DNA of 64,000 nt from Hydrangea macrophylla (taxonomy: Eukaryota; Streptophyta; Magnoliopsida; Cornales; Hydrangeaceae), in the NCBI GenBank assembly GCA_033977485.1, contig CM066997.1:76292634-76356633 (forward strand), written 5' to 3'. This document shows positions 43,830 to 55,671 of this stretch, piece after piece; the first letter of the stretch is position 1; each line of letters opens with the position of its first letter. The position numbers and the translations under genes are program-made. The notes beneath the pieces are model-generated. The model was not told the DNA's origin. It made no database searches and saw nothing but the letters and a program-made list of their open reading frames with translations.

Positions 43830-44099
43830 TCAGCATTATATTAAACTTAACAGAGCATAAGTTTTCTTATTTATTTTTAACTTTGAGTTAATTACAAATA
43901 CACTCCTATAACTAACATGCTTTTTGTTAAATAAATACACACCTTACGGAGGTTCTATTAAATTTAACAGATTTACCAACGATAATAGTTTATTAATTGA
44001 AAAACGTAGAGAAAATCATATCAATGTTACAAATAGAAATATAGCAAGAGGTCACCGTAGAAATGACATTAAATACAAGGGTGTAAGTATAATTTCCTC

Positions 44100-44690
44100 T
44101 TTTAACTTTTCGAGTATCGAGAGCGAGGTTCAGGTGGTTTGGAGAAAATATTCATTGCAATGGTTATTTTGCTAACGTGGTATAATAAACAAATTTAAAA
44201 CCTTTATTTATCCATCTACGTCCCATATTTCTCAGGGAAAATCTCATCTATATAAACACAAATTTCAAATCCGTGAGTATAATATTTTGCTGACGGCCCC
44301 GTTGCATTCAATAGGGTTAAATACGTTTTACATCCTTATAGTTTGTCACTTGTGTCAGTTTGGTCCCTGTAATTTAGAAAGTGTCACTTTAGACCTTGTA
44401 TTTTCACAAATGTGTTAAATAAATCCAATATGCCCTTTAGTGACAAAAAAATTGTTACAAAACTGTTTGAAGACTAAAAAAATATATTATAAAACTGCAG
44501 AGATTAAAATGATAATTCCTAATTTACAGGACCCAAATTGACAAAAAAATAAACTAGGAGTTAAAGCCACTTGGATATTTACTCGTCGTTTTGGGATTTG
44601 TCCAAAGACTGGTAGGTTAGATCATACCTCCAATAAAACCCATAATAATAATAATAATAATAATCAAGCTTTGATCATCGACCCAACCTT
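44100..44690. promoter_or_regulatory. Upstream region of the host gene
   Basis: Contains CTATATAAACAC at 44248-44259, a good TATA-box candidate, and an (AAT)7 run at 44642-44664. A dispersed repeat-like segment (AGGGTTAAATACGTTTTAC ... GGAGTTAAAGCC, 44314-44575) lies between the TATA candidate and the first exon. The transcription start cannot be fixed. Confidence 0.35.
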
Positions 44691-44721
44691 GCGCATTCGA
44701 CATTTCTGAGAAGATTTACAA
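44691..44721 (+). other. 5' UTR exon end and leader-intron donor
   Basis: ATTTACAAGTAAGC gives a consensus donor (GT at 44722). The matching acceptor is TTTGGCTTTAG at 45434-45444, just before the start codon. This is a leader intron of about 720 bp, common in plant housekeeping genes. The 5' limit is unknown. Confidence 0.45.
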
Positions 44722-45452
44722 GTAAGCATAGGTATATGTATATATATATATATATTTCTTTTTGTTCTCTTGCTTGTCTTTGTTTGGTATCTGAGAAAAT
44801 TAAGAACAAAAAGGGTATCTAATTTTGTGGGTTTTTGGTTTAATGCCTTTTTGGTTTATTGAAATTGAAAAAAACGAATTAGGGTTTTCTGGGTGAAGCA
44901 TTTTGGGTTCCAAATGTTTATGTATAGTCATACGGAGTATTTACATTGTTTTTCAAGCAATTATTCTTAGTTTAGATAGTTTTACTGGTGTACTTTATCT
45001 CTATGTGTTGCATTATTGAGAAAGCCAAGGAAATAAAGTAGAGTTTTGACACTTGTGTATGTGTGTGTGCGTGTGATAATCTTTTAAATTGATGTTTGGT
45101 TGCTAAGAAAACCAGGAAAGTGCAAGAAATAAAACTTTTTGTGTTTTTATCATTTATGTTCAACTATGCAAGACACACTTGTACTATCAAAAACAGAATA
45201 ACTGAAAAAGGTTGGGATTTAAAAACTCTCCTTGTTCCCTCAATTTTCTCCTCAACCAAATGAACTAACAATCCCAACTGTCATTTAATTTTCTTGTGAT
45301 GTGATAGTCACCTTATGCTTTTATATTCTACTTAAAAACTTTGCTTTAATGATAGTCTATGCTCATAATTTTTTGAATTTAGCTCTTTTCAGATACTTAG
45401 AGTTTTTTTATTATTGAATTGTGTTTATGATAGTTTGGCTTTAGACTGGCAA

Positions 45453-48400
45453 ATGTTGATGGGTCACGCCGAGGTGCTGCCAAAACAGAGCTCATCAAAG
45501 GATTCACTTCTTGCTAATCCCGTATCTGAGCTGGATGAAGATGAAGAAGCAGATTCTTCTAGTTCTGGGCAGATACTGTACATGGCCTCCTTCGGAGAAC
45601 TTGCTACAAAACATATTCAGTATGATATGATTATATGGCTTTCGATATCCCTCTTGCTGATTTTAGCTTGGGGAATCGGAATCATCATGTTACTGTATCT
45701 GCCCTTTAGAAGATACGTTCTTAAGAAGGATATTGCTTCACGTAAACTATATGTTACTTCTAACGAAATAGTCTACAAGGTACTTTTATCTAATCGTACA
45801 TGTCTAGTTAGTCTTGACAGAAACTAGTGTTTATCTGACTATTATATTTTTCTTGAAGGTGTCAAGACCCTCCTTTATACCATTCTGGGGCGTCACCAGT
45901 ATAGAAAAGCATGTACCTCTATCTTTGGTAATTGATATTATCATTGAACAAGGTAATGACTGAAAAATTACCTTATGCTTTTTGTAATATAAATCAATAA
46001 ATCCCTTTGTGGAGTTATCTATTATTTTTTGATGTCCCACTTCCTTTTTTTTTCCTTTTCAAATGCATGTTAGTTTCTGGGACATTCGCTGTCGTACGAG
46101 TGTTAATTCCTGTTTAACAAATGAAGATTAGGGGTTAGTTACTTGTCTTTGCAACCCTGAGTTTGGCATCTGACATGCAGCTATGGTATTATGCTAACAA
46201 AATTAGGATTTGGGTTCGAAGCAACAGACATTGGTAAATTGTTAGTAATGCTGTTCTATAATTACTAGGAAAGCTATAGAAAGTAGGGGTGTACGCGGTC
46301 GGTTTCGGTCGATTTTTCTTGTATTTTAAAACCGACCAATAGGTTCGGTTTTGGTCGGTTTGGTTTTTTTGGCCGGTCGGTTTTGGTCAGTTTTCGATTT
46401 TTCGGTTTTTTTGTTCACCCCTAATAGAAAGATAGTGATCTTTTTTGTTAAGTATAAAACGTCTATGCATGCACCACCACAGTGCATGCATTTCGTTTCC
46501 TCAAAAACTGGAGCGCCAACTTAAAATAGGAAAAAATGGCTAACTAGTCCAAGGAAGCATAATATTGCAAGAACTTGGTTGTTTTAGACCTGGCAATCAG
46601 ATGTTTATGGGTGGATATGGACGGGTCATAAGTGGGTTCAAGTTCAGCCCTTGTTTTACCCATAAAATATGGGTCAAATACTGCTTGAACCTGGCTAACC
46701 CGCAACCGCACCCGAAAAACTGGACAGCTTTTGTGTGTGTGTGCGCTTTGACAAGTAAGAGAAAAGGGAATCAAACAATTGAATTCTCTTTTCACATTTT
46801 AGTACTACAAAATTACCTAAATAATTTTGATTTCTGGATCTCTGCTATTGCTGCCTCTGTTTCCCCGTCTTTAAGTTGATTGAAGGAGCTCGGGGTTGAG
46901 AGCAGTCAATCGTATTCATTTTCATATATATATATATGTGTATATATATATAGAGAGAGAGAGACGCATATACATACGGAAATACAGGGGATGATGGACC
47001 TGGATCTATGGATTTCGAAGTTAAAGAGGGCCAGCACATTTCTGAAGATGAGCTTCAGTTCTTATGCAAATACCTATGAATTTGCTTCGTCTATTGCTGG
47101 GAACAAATTTTCTTTTATGCAAATTAGGGTTTTGTAACTTGTCTTCACTCTCGTTCTATGCCTATATTATTTATTTATTTATTTTTACTGTGCAAAGATG
47201 ATCGGTCCCCCTTCCCCTTGTTCAAACCAAATTAAGTTAAAACGCATATTTTACCCAGTTTGATCCACGAACCAAATTAAGTCAACCCACACTGTCCCGC
47301 GAAACAAATTAAGTTGACCCGAAAGGTTGAAACCATTTATTGTGGTTGGATTTGAGCGGGATCATGGATTCAGTTTTCAATTGCCAGGCCTAGTTGCTTA
47401 TCACACCTTTGTCCTAGGGCCAATTATATGACAAGGTTCTACCTTTTTGTTTTTGTGGGTGTTCTTGGACTGGGATATTCTTACTTTCTTACAAAACTAG
47501 GTACATGAACGTGCCTTGCACGTGCCAGTAGTTGGAAATTTGTGGTAATAATAGAATTACTGTTTGCAATAATTTCTGGTGTAGTGTGCGTTGGGCGTGC
47601 CAGAGTCCGCGTGGACTCAAAGTGGTGGTGATTATGATTACCTAATCTGACTTCTAATCAAGCGATTTGTTATTAACAATAAAACAACAGAATGTGGGCT
47701 TTCTCTACTCTGATGCAAGCAAGAAATTACAAATGGAAACTGGAAAAAAGGTGAACAACAATTCAGAATACCTTCATAGACATCATCTTCTCCATTGATT
47801 GAAAAGTAGTGATTACAAACGTTCAAAGTAACAAACAAAAAAAACGAGCACTCAGGAACAAGAACTCACAGATCACTCAAAATCACTCAAGAACAAAAGA
47901 GAATTGTTATGAGGAGACGCTAAAGTCTGCTGAGAGCAGAAGTGGCGTGTGTAGCCCCTTTCCAATGTTGCACCACCTGCCCTATTTATAGACTTGTTTG
48001 CATAACCATTCATGTTAGTGGGGATAATGGGGTAGTGGGGTACGTGGCTCCTAGTTTCTAGGCATATATCAGTTAATGCTCCCACTATGTCCCACGATCA
48101 ACTTCCATGACTTGTTTGATGATCCCACTTCTGCCATGTTCTTTTCTCGTAACTGCTTCCCTTCCAGCACAGCACGTTCTGAAGACCACGTTCTCATCCA
48201 TGCTTAACTGCCTACCACCTGTGAGTAAATCCAGGACCGATTGTGTCCTTCCCTGAGTAGCTAAATCCTTGCTGGTGGTAGAGGTCGGCCTTTTAGTCAA
48301 TAGGAAGCCTACTTGCGTCTCTCGGTCTCTTTTAACTGATATTGCCTTTGACCTTTACTGATTCCATGGGCTGCTTTTACCATTTTCTAAGCCCGACATT

Positions 48401-51400
48401 TCATTTTCTTGCATGACTGCTGTTAGCTATCATCCTATGGGCTTACCACTGCAGGATCCGTAGAGATGATCATCTGCCTTATCTGCTAATGCCGAGGTGT
48501 ATGCCCCTGATCCTTTCTGATATCGGCCTTGCTTATTGGGGCCGATATCTTTATTAGAGCAGCGTTTCTCTTGCCGATATTAGGGTTCAATAATCATAGA
48601 TAGGTTGGGGATCGGTCTAGTATGACCGATCTTAGGGCTATTGTTGATGCTGCTTTGCCACTCGCCACTTGATGAAACTGGGGTATTTCTTTGAGAACCT
48701 TGTATCAACCTGTCCTCGGTCTTGACACCGATATCCTCCTATTGAATGTACCATCCTTACCAGCAGCTGGATCAGATATCAGTCTTTCCTACGTCATCGG
48801 CCTCATCACCTGTTCATCTGCCTACATGGTCCTGTGATGACGTCCTCAGTCTACGTGACCGTCACGTGCCTTGGGAAACCCTAATTTAGGGTGTAAACAA
48901 TTACATGATATTTTTCAAACTTGAATCCAAAATTTGATTCTAAATTTTTTTTAAAGTTGTACCACTTAAAATAACTTCCAATAAAAAATTCAACGATCCC
49001 CGTTTTAATGTAATGTAGTACAATTGTCAAAATATATAGGATCCAAATTTTGGTTTTAAATTTAGGGCCTAAAAATTGGTTGCATCATACAATTAAAATT
49101 ACATGGATGTGTGAGGAATTTTTCTGTTTATGATTGATGAATATTTATTCTTATAGTCCACATACGTGTTACTATTCAATTGAGAGTCAATGAAATGTTA
49201 CAAAATGACTTGAGTAATGTCATGCTTATTAAATTTTGTATTACAAATGTTTCTCAATTACATGTGGCAGTGGGATTACTTTTGGTAATGGTGTGACCAC
49301 ATTTAATATGTTTGAGAATCATTTGGAAAGTTGGTATAACAAATTTGGGAAGCATAGCATTACTCAAATTTAACTTGAAGAGAGTGTCCAAAACTAAGGC
49401 ATATGAAATGTCTTAAAACCAAATTGTCAGAGTTTACTAGAATGAGCATGTGGTGGAATGTGAATTGGTAAGGATGTCAAAATGGCCCCCAAGCCCCAGC
49501 CCGACCCAACATTGATCGGGCTTGGGCTTTGGCCCACGGGCTCATGTGTCTTTTGAAGCCAGATCGAGCTCAGGCCAGGCTTAATAGTTTACAATTCAGA
49601 CCCCGCCCTAAGTCCTAAGGTAGAGCCTAAGTGAGCGCTTTAAATTATCCTAAAGTAGTATAAATACTATTATATATGTAACCATTTTTTTATAAGTTGG
49701 AAATAACTTTTAATGTAGCAACTTGCAATTTTTTTTTTATATTTTTAATACTTAAAAACGATATTTATACTGTTGGGAATCTTCTAGTCGAGTTTTTATG
49801 CGGGCTTGTTTTTTCGAGCTGTACTTGGGGCTTTGTCCGGTCGGCCTTTTATTTTTTTTTATTTTTATTTTTTTAACACTCTTATGAATTGGATATAGAA
49901 AGATGTTTAAATTTGTGAGAATATGGACTGTTTTAGAAGTTTTTATTTTTATAAAGTTGGTAGTCACGTGGCCAAAGGAAAGTCACACACTAAAGCAGTC
50001 TCAAAAAGCAAAATAGCAAAGCTACGGAATACTTGGGTCAAACAACAGCCATGCAAACCACAGCTATCCGTGACATTTTCCAATCAAAGGAGAAATTACC
50101 AAAAAGTTGAAGTGGACAAATGCAAGGAAAAGTGTGAGAAGGGCATAACAATAGTTTCCTATCTTGATGAACAGTACCCTTATATTTTCTTCTTATATAG
50201 TTAGATCCATGCACGTGCTTCTTTAAGAACTCATGTGCGAGTCCACTAAATAATGTATGTCCGCTGGCGACTAGTGTTTCTATTCGGGCAACATATTAAC
50301 AGAATTCGCCAAACACAATTTACTATGGTAAGTGTGTTACTTCTGTGTTCAACAGTTCAAGCAATGTCTTTCACACGGTTAACTATGGCACGTTTCTTGT
50401 TTCCATGTAGCCAAGAGATTTTGATCTTCGGCGATTCCTTTAGTTATGTACACATGATATCTGGGGAAAATGTCTTGTTTGAATATACTAATGGGTTTCT
50501 ATGCCTTGCTATCTGCAGGTTTCTTGCAGTCTGTGTATGGAATTCATACCTTTAGAGTGGAAAGTATAGCACATGGAAAAGCCGCACCCGTGGATGACCT
50601 GCAAGTGCAAGGGGTTTATAAACCCGGAGTTTTGAGGAAGGTAAGTATCTATCGCCTCATGGCCTTGTTTTTAGTTTGGATTTGGTGGAAAGAGTAAAAT
50701 ACTTTGGATATACATTATGAACTACTGTTTAGCCTTTTGTTTTGACTAAAAGCCAATTTGTGCCAGCTCGTTGGGGACTAAAATCACTTTTAACTGGTTG
50801 TTTAAAAAGCTGTGACCGTTCGGATTAGCTTGCTCACGGCTTTTTGAAAAAAACTGATTCTTTTTAATGCTAAAAACAGCTTCTTCTCTTCTTCTTTTTT
50901 TTTGTTTTTGTCCCTTCGGAAAGCTTCATTTTGTAGCTTTTGAAAAAATCTCTTATTCCAGAAAGTGATTGTTTTAAAAGCTAACCCAAACGGGTGCTTA
51001 GAATGATATATCATATATGATCAGCAGGTGAAATTTTTTGGTTATTTTCTGTTTTGCAGGTCATCGTAACTGAAGCTTCAAAAGTTATACAAGATATTGG
51101 TGTTGGTTGGGGGCCTACTGCTCACAGTGGTGGGGAAAGTGTGGTTCGTGTGGGATCTTTGATTGAGGGTCCAGCTTTTAGATCGCCATCTAAAAGTAGC
51201 AAGGTAACAGAAATAACAATAATTGCACATTTAACTTGTCAAAAGAACCACAATAATTTCATGTTCTATCTTCATTGTAAAGAAAAAGAAGTGGAATTTA
51301 AAAGTTCTACGGTTCTCTTTTGAAATTATTTTAATCATCAGACAAATGTTGACTCTAAGTCTAAGGTTTAGGCGGCATCTATTTTGTGGTGAAAATTGTC

Positions 51401-52636
51401 TTGATTTGGTGGCTTTAGTGTCATTATCGCAAGGTAACTTATTTTTCAGTGGAATTATTAGTAACCAAAATTTCTGTGTACATTGATTCAAGTGGTTTCC
51501 TATATAAATCGTGCATCAGAATATACAATCACTTGGGTTGTGCTCTAGTTCAGGCCACTAATATCAGTACACTGACACTTTATGAGGATCATAAATTTAG
51601 ACCATATATACAATCATATTCGCAAGGTCACGGCATCTCCCTTACATGCTGAATTACGGGACTGGACTGCCCTTCTTGTTTCCTCATTTTCGATGTGTCA
51701 TTTTGATGCTTTCAACCTTGTTAGTGACTTGATATATTCATACTGATGCAAGAACTTCTGTTTGGATATCCAAAATTGATGAGAGAGTTATGGAGGAATT
51801 AGTTAGTGTACTGTTTGTTCCTCGATTAAGGGAGCGCATGGATAGAAAACAGTTTATTCAAACAGGCTTTGTTAGGGAGGTAGTAGTGGATGTTTGCTAC
51901 TTGAAAGGGAATGTGAGGATGGAGGGGTGAGTGGAATAGTAACACTATGTTTGGGAGTTTAAAAAACGAGAGAAAAGAAGAGAATGAGAGAAAGTAGCTC
52001 ACTTTCTTTTGCTTTCTCTTGTTTGGGAGTTTAAGTGAGGAGAGAAAAGGACAGAAAGGGAGAGAAAACTAATCTCCACTTTCTCTAAATTTCTCTCTCC
52101 AACTCGGAAAGAAAATGAGAGAAAAGAAAGTGGGTTTAATTAATTTTTCTTAATACCCATAATACCCTTTATTCAATTCTTAACTAAATTTAATTACATC
52201 TAAGTCCTAGGCTCCTAATATACTATATATGTGTATTCTCTCTCCTAACAAAACAAAAAACTCACGTACCAAGTAAATCTGGATGCTATTTGGTGTGAAT
52301 AGAAAATGAAAAGAAGAGATGTTAGAAGCTTCATTAGTTCAAGTCATTAATGGGTAGAATGGTAACTTTCTTTCTTTTCTCTTCTTTTCTTCTCAACTCC
52401 CAAAGAAGAGGAAAGAAACTAATTTTCTCCTCTCCTAAACTCCCTAACGAAATAAAAGAAACTACCATCCTTTCTCTTCTTTTCTTTTCTCTCCTCACTT
52501 ACGACCTTCTCTTCTTTTCTTTTCTCCCCTAAACTCCCAAACATAGCGTAAAGGTGAGTTTTCGTCTTGATGTTTATCTGTTAAAAGTCTTATGAACGGA
52601 TAGGAAGTTTTTTCTTAAAACATGTATTTTGTTGTG

Positions 52637-52672
<36 letters not shown>

Positions 52673-53804
52673 AATTGTTTGTAAAGAGCATTGTTTTTTT
52701 TTTTTAAATCTCTAGTCTAGAATATAAATGGTTAGAGAGCAGTTTCTTTGGTGCGATGGTAAAATTTGGGGCTGCCAAGCTTGAGAAACGAGTTTGAGGG
52801 CTGCCTATTTGCGCAAGTTATAGGATGAACTGATGAAGGTCGAGTATGGGGGACACTCTCCAAGAAGTTTTTCCACCAAAATTGATAGAGGGTAGCGGCA
52901 AAAAGGGGAATTTTGGGCTGGTTCTTGTCAGCTTATGTGGCTAAAAGGTAGATTAAAACATAGGGATTTGGGGATATAACAAAGGGTCAAGGCTTAACTG
53001 CTGCTGACAAGTGACAAGGGCCTATTGGGCTGTCTAGTTGAATACTTGAAGAAGGGTGTTGGGATTGGTAGGAATGTGCTGGAGATGTTTTCTTATCGTT
53101 TACTTTGGGAGTTCATTGTTCGCTCTGTTCTCGTCTTTCAAATAATTACAATGTTTTTTCCTACCAATTTATCTTGCAGATGATAGGTTCTCCACGCCAT
53201 GCTTCAATGGACCACAGAGGCGTACTTCCTGGGGATCTACTGCTCCATAAACTTGAAGAAGTTAATAAATCTGTAAAGGTGTGGACATTTTTACTCTCTG
53301 CGTGATCATCTGAAAACATGTGGAAAAGACAAACATGACTTATTCTGAATTTGAGCTCGTTAGTGCGTTTTGATGGATTCATTTTGGAAGTCCTCAATAT
53401 GCCAACTAAAGAAATAATCGAAATACAAAAGAGGACTATTTTTGGGAAGAAATACACAGGTTCCCTTCAAATGGTACACAAAAAAAAAAAAAACCGATGA
53501 TTTGTTGATTTTTTTTATTGACACTCATCATACTCTCGTTGATTTCATGGACAAATTAAACCATGTCCAGTACGTATTTTGGACTTTTTTTTTTTTAACT
53601 GGTATTCTTTACTCTTTGAGCACACTAGAATCCTAAATATTGTCATTGCCTTAATTATCATTTTTTTTATAAAAAAGAAAAATTTATCAGTAAAACAGTA
53701 TAATCCTGATATTGTAAATGTCCTTAATTTGCCTCTCTTTTCTGAATGACCAGAAAATCGAGTTGCTTATAGAGAATTCCCGCGCTTTCCGTGAAAGTGG
53801 CTAA
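45453..53804 (+). CDS. Membrane-anchored bacterial-PH-like (bPH2/YdbS-YdbT type) protein, six coding exons
   Basis: Exons: 45453-45779, 45859-45952, 50519-50640, 51060-51203, 53180-53278 and 53754-53804 (TAA). All junctions are GT-AG and phases join without a stop, giving about 278 aa. Residues 1-57 are acidic/Ser-rich. About 58-84 form one membrane helix (WLSISLLLILAWGIGIIML). A Pro and basic residues follow, then a region with the bPH order: LYVTSNEIVYKV, FIPFWGVTSIEKHVPL, VIDIIIEQG and VYGIHTFRVES. The tail has VIQDIGVGWGPTAHSGG, PRHASMDHRGVLPG and a short helix, LHKLEEVNKSV. In bacteria such domains sit at the membrane, and function in plants is unknown to me. A second ATG at 45459 could be used. 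Intron 2 is 4.57 kb and intron 4 is 1.98 kb, both expanded by transposons. Confidence 0.85.
46284..46423. mobile_element. hAT-type MITE in intron 2
   Basis: TAGGGGTG...CACCCCTA termini and a perfect 8-bp target duplication ATAGAAAG (46276-46283 and 46424-46431) define a 140-bp element full of CGGTTTNGGTCGG words. The 8-bp duplication is diagnostic of hAT. Confidence 0.88.
46586..47392. mobile_element. Second hAT-like MITE in intron 2
   Basis: The termini AGACCTGGCAAT and ATTGCCAGGCCTA are inverted. Subterminal regions are rich in GGGTCA/TGACCC-like words (46605-46720 and 47250-47380). The flanking 8-mers GTTGTTTT and GTTGCTTA match at six of eight positions. Length is about 807 bp. A TA/GA microsatellite lies at 46922-46963. 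Confidence 0.6.
47561..48899 (-). mobile_element. Solo LTR of the Tat-type gypsy family in intron 2
   Basis: On the minus strand TGTTTACACCCTAAATTAGGG ... TTGCAAACA, 1339 bp, with a perfect 5-bp duplication ATTAC (47556-47560 and 48900-48904). It aligns end to end with the LTR at 56005-57191 in the opposite orientation: shared words include GTTTACACCCTAA, GCATCAGAGTAGAG and GAGTCCNNGTGGACTC. A single LTR with a TSD and no internal region implies unequal recombination. Confidence 0.9.
49465..49890. mobile_element. Possible MITE with GGGCTTGGGCTTTGGCCC core
   Basis: The edges AAGGATGTCAAAATGG (49470-49485) and TTTTTAACACTCTTAT (49871-49886) are roughly inverted. The interior has the GGGCT/AGCCC-rich words often seen in plant hAT-like elements. 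No clean target duplication is visible. Confidence 0.35.
51943..52548. mobile_element. PIF/Harbinger (Tourist-like) MITE in intron 4
   Basis: The terminal inverted repeats CACTATGTTTGGGAGTTTA and, at the right end, TAAACTCCCAAACATAGCG flank a 606-bp element with a TAA duplication (51940-51942 and 52549-52551), the target preference of Harbinger. Inside, a second pair of TTTGGGAGTTTAAG/CTCAACTCCCAAAG arms suggests a nested or duplicated end. The interior is purine-rich on the left and pyrimidine-rich on the right, forming a long imperfect hairpin. Confidence 0.8.
52637..52671. repeat. (GA)n microsatellite in intron 4
   Basis: Thirty-five bases of near-perfect GA dinucleotides. Confidence 0.9.
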
Positions 53805-54540
53805 CAGAAGAAGTTTCTCGCATACATTTTATATATCCTTATCCCAGCCTCGCGGATCAAGAAATTGAAATGAAATGGGGAGAAGAACTGCAGAGCAATA
53901 TTCGCTGTGTTATTGAAATAGGAGTATATTTTAGCATATTTATCTTTATCATCTGCTGCTGTGTAGAATCGAAAGTATGAGAAAAACAATTTGTGAAACC
54001 TCAGCCATTGATCAGCAGAAGATTTTTGAGAACTTAGATGACTCATCCCTCGTTCTATGTTTGCAACAACAATTTCCTTGCGTTTCAATATTAGAACGAT
54101 TTGAGTCATAATGTGCAAAGAGTTGTTTTCTTGTAATTGGTGATGAAGGAATTCATGTGGTATTTGCATTGCTTATGAATACCTGGAAATTCCTTTTCCA
54201 TTTCTTGTTCATTTCTTTTTCATGATTGTCACTTTGAGAGAATAATGAGTAAATAAATTGTCACTTTGAGAGAATAATGAGTAAATAAATTGGTGTGCAT
54301 ATTAGGGATAGGTTGAATGTTTGATTTTGATAATCCAGGCTAGTTGTTGGATACATTTTAATATTATACACAACAGACCTTTTAGGTCAATGGCATTTCA
54401 ATATCCCAACTGTTCTTGATCTTGAAGGATGTTTGTTGTAGCTTATAAGTTTGATTTTTTTTTTTTTTTTTATATTATAAATTATAATAAGTTTAAGTTG
54501 AACTAAATATGGTTTAGTTTATAACTTATTTTAAGCAAAA
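53805..54540 (+). other. 3' flank of the host gene
   Basis: Likely 3' UTR, with AATAATGAGTAAATAAATTG repeated twice (54240-54263 and 54268-54291) containing AATAAA-like signals. The 122-codon minus frame at 53801-54169 overlaps the 3' UTR and has no domain. Confidence 0.4.
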
Positions 54541-54544
54541 AACA

Positions 54545-54860
54545 AATTAAAAGTATGTGCACATAAAGTGTGCACAAAACGATCTGGACCATTCATTTCG
54601 GTTGAGTTTGTGCTTGCATATATGGGTCTACCGAAATAAATGGCTCAGATCTTTTTTTTTTTTTTAGGTAATCGGGGGTGTCCGGGCCAGCTTGCGCGCA
54701 CCTCGACTAATCCCCCGAGGCCTGGAGGCGCCGGGTGAAAACTCCAGTAGCCACGCCCCCCATGACTCGAACACTAAACCTCTTGGGTAGTACACCCAAG
54801 AAGCTTACCACTCGGCCACAAGGGACTTGGTTGGCTCAGATATTTATGTGCACCAATCAT
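54545..54860. mobile_element. Foldback element carrying the SINE
   Basis: GTGCACA...GATCTGGACCATTCATTTCGGT on the left is mirrored by ACCGAAATAAATGGCTCAGAT...TTTATGTGCAC on the right. The two halves are interrupted by the SINE at 54651-54831. Words are shared with the element at 55483-55664. Confidence 0.55.
54651..54831 (-). mobile_element. tRNA-derived SINE
   Basis: On the minus strand it begins CCAAGTCCCTTGTGGCCGAG, with an A-box-like GTGGCCGAGTGGTAAGC and a B-box-like GTTCGAGTC about 45 bp later. It continues through a GC-rich body and ends in an A-rich tail (the T run at 54652-54665). A perfect 10-bp target duplication, TGGCTCAGAT, flanks it (54641-54650 and 54832-54841). Polymerase III transcription and LINE-type retroposition are the known mechanism for the class. 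Confidence 0.92.
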
Positions 54861-55482
54861 TACTCAATAAGCTAACTAATCAAAAAATAGGATTTTATAT
54901 GCTTTTGAGATTGTAACTTCTCAGCTTATTTTAAGTTACAACAAGCATGGCCGTTCACTATGGCCTGTTTGGCGACAGCTTCTGCTTCTACTTCTGGTCT
55001 TGCTTGCAGAATACTGCTTTTGAACAAAAACTGTCCCTACTAGCTTTTGACCAATTGCAAAATTCTATATTTGACTCTTCTTTTCTTTTCTTTTATTTTA
55101 TTTATTATTTTTTAATTTTTTAATTTTTTTTTAAAAAGTAAAATACAGAAATTAATTTGTCAAATAGTTTCACACTTTAGTTTTCGGAGTTTCCTTATCA
55201 CTTTTAGTCTCTAAAATCTGTTTTGCCATACTGGGGCTAAGCCCTTTAGCTGAAATCTCAGCTCGTTGTCCCACTCCGAGTTCGATATCAAGACTAGTTG
55301 CAAATTTCCATGCTATCCTTGGCTATCAAAGGCAATCTCCAATGCACATACTAAACTTCATGCTATTTCTAAATTATAGTATGATCTTAAATAATTCTTC
55401 TCCATTGGAGTGCTAAAGGGTATGTCAAATTTTAGCAATACGATATCATATGTAATATTTGGCATGAGCTTTGGCATTGTTA

Positions 55483-55671
55483 TAACAATAATGCTTGGGT
55501 GACTGAAAATGTGCACAAAATTTGTGCACCGAAAAATCGCGGCTAGTTATTTCGGTGGCCTCCACACCGAAGTGTATGGAGCCCACTGAAATGAATGGCC
55601 CTGATTTTTCGGTGCACAAATTATGTGCACATTTTCGGTGCCTGTAGCATTATTGTTGTTATAATTTGGTA
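55483..55671. mobile_element. Foldback MITE
   Basis: AACAATAATGCT...GAAAATGTGCACAAAATTTG plus TGCACCGAAAAATC on the left is the near-exact inverse of GATTTTTCGGTGCACAAATT...TGTGCACATTTTCGGTGCC...GCATTATTGTT on the right. The arms are about 60 nt within a 190-bp element. The superfamily is not determined. Confidence 0.75.

Larger units (their letters stand above)
34193..44099. mobile_element. Foldback/MITE-like element split by the chromovirus insertion
   Basis: The left arm GAGAAATTACACTTACACGCC (34194-34214) and the right arm GGGTGTAAGTATAATTTCCTC (44079-44099) are inverted copies with a few mismatches. Removing 34294-43829 and one target copy leaves an element of roughly 370 bp. No TSD was established for the outer element. 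Confidence 0.5.

Noticed and set aside
44314..44575. Promoter elements within the AGGGTTAAATACG repeat
   Set aside because: The stretch has the look of a dispersed repeat, and I could not tell regulatory sites from repeat sequence.
45780..45827. Extension of the host-gene first exon to the stop near 45827
   Set aside because: A consensus donor at 45780 and the next exon's perfect frame continuation make intron 1 (79 bp) the better reading.
53801..54169. 122-codon minus-strand ORF over the host-gene 3' UTR
   Set aside because: It overlaps the last exon antisense, has no domain, and fits shadow coding of AT-rich UTR.
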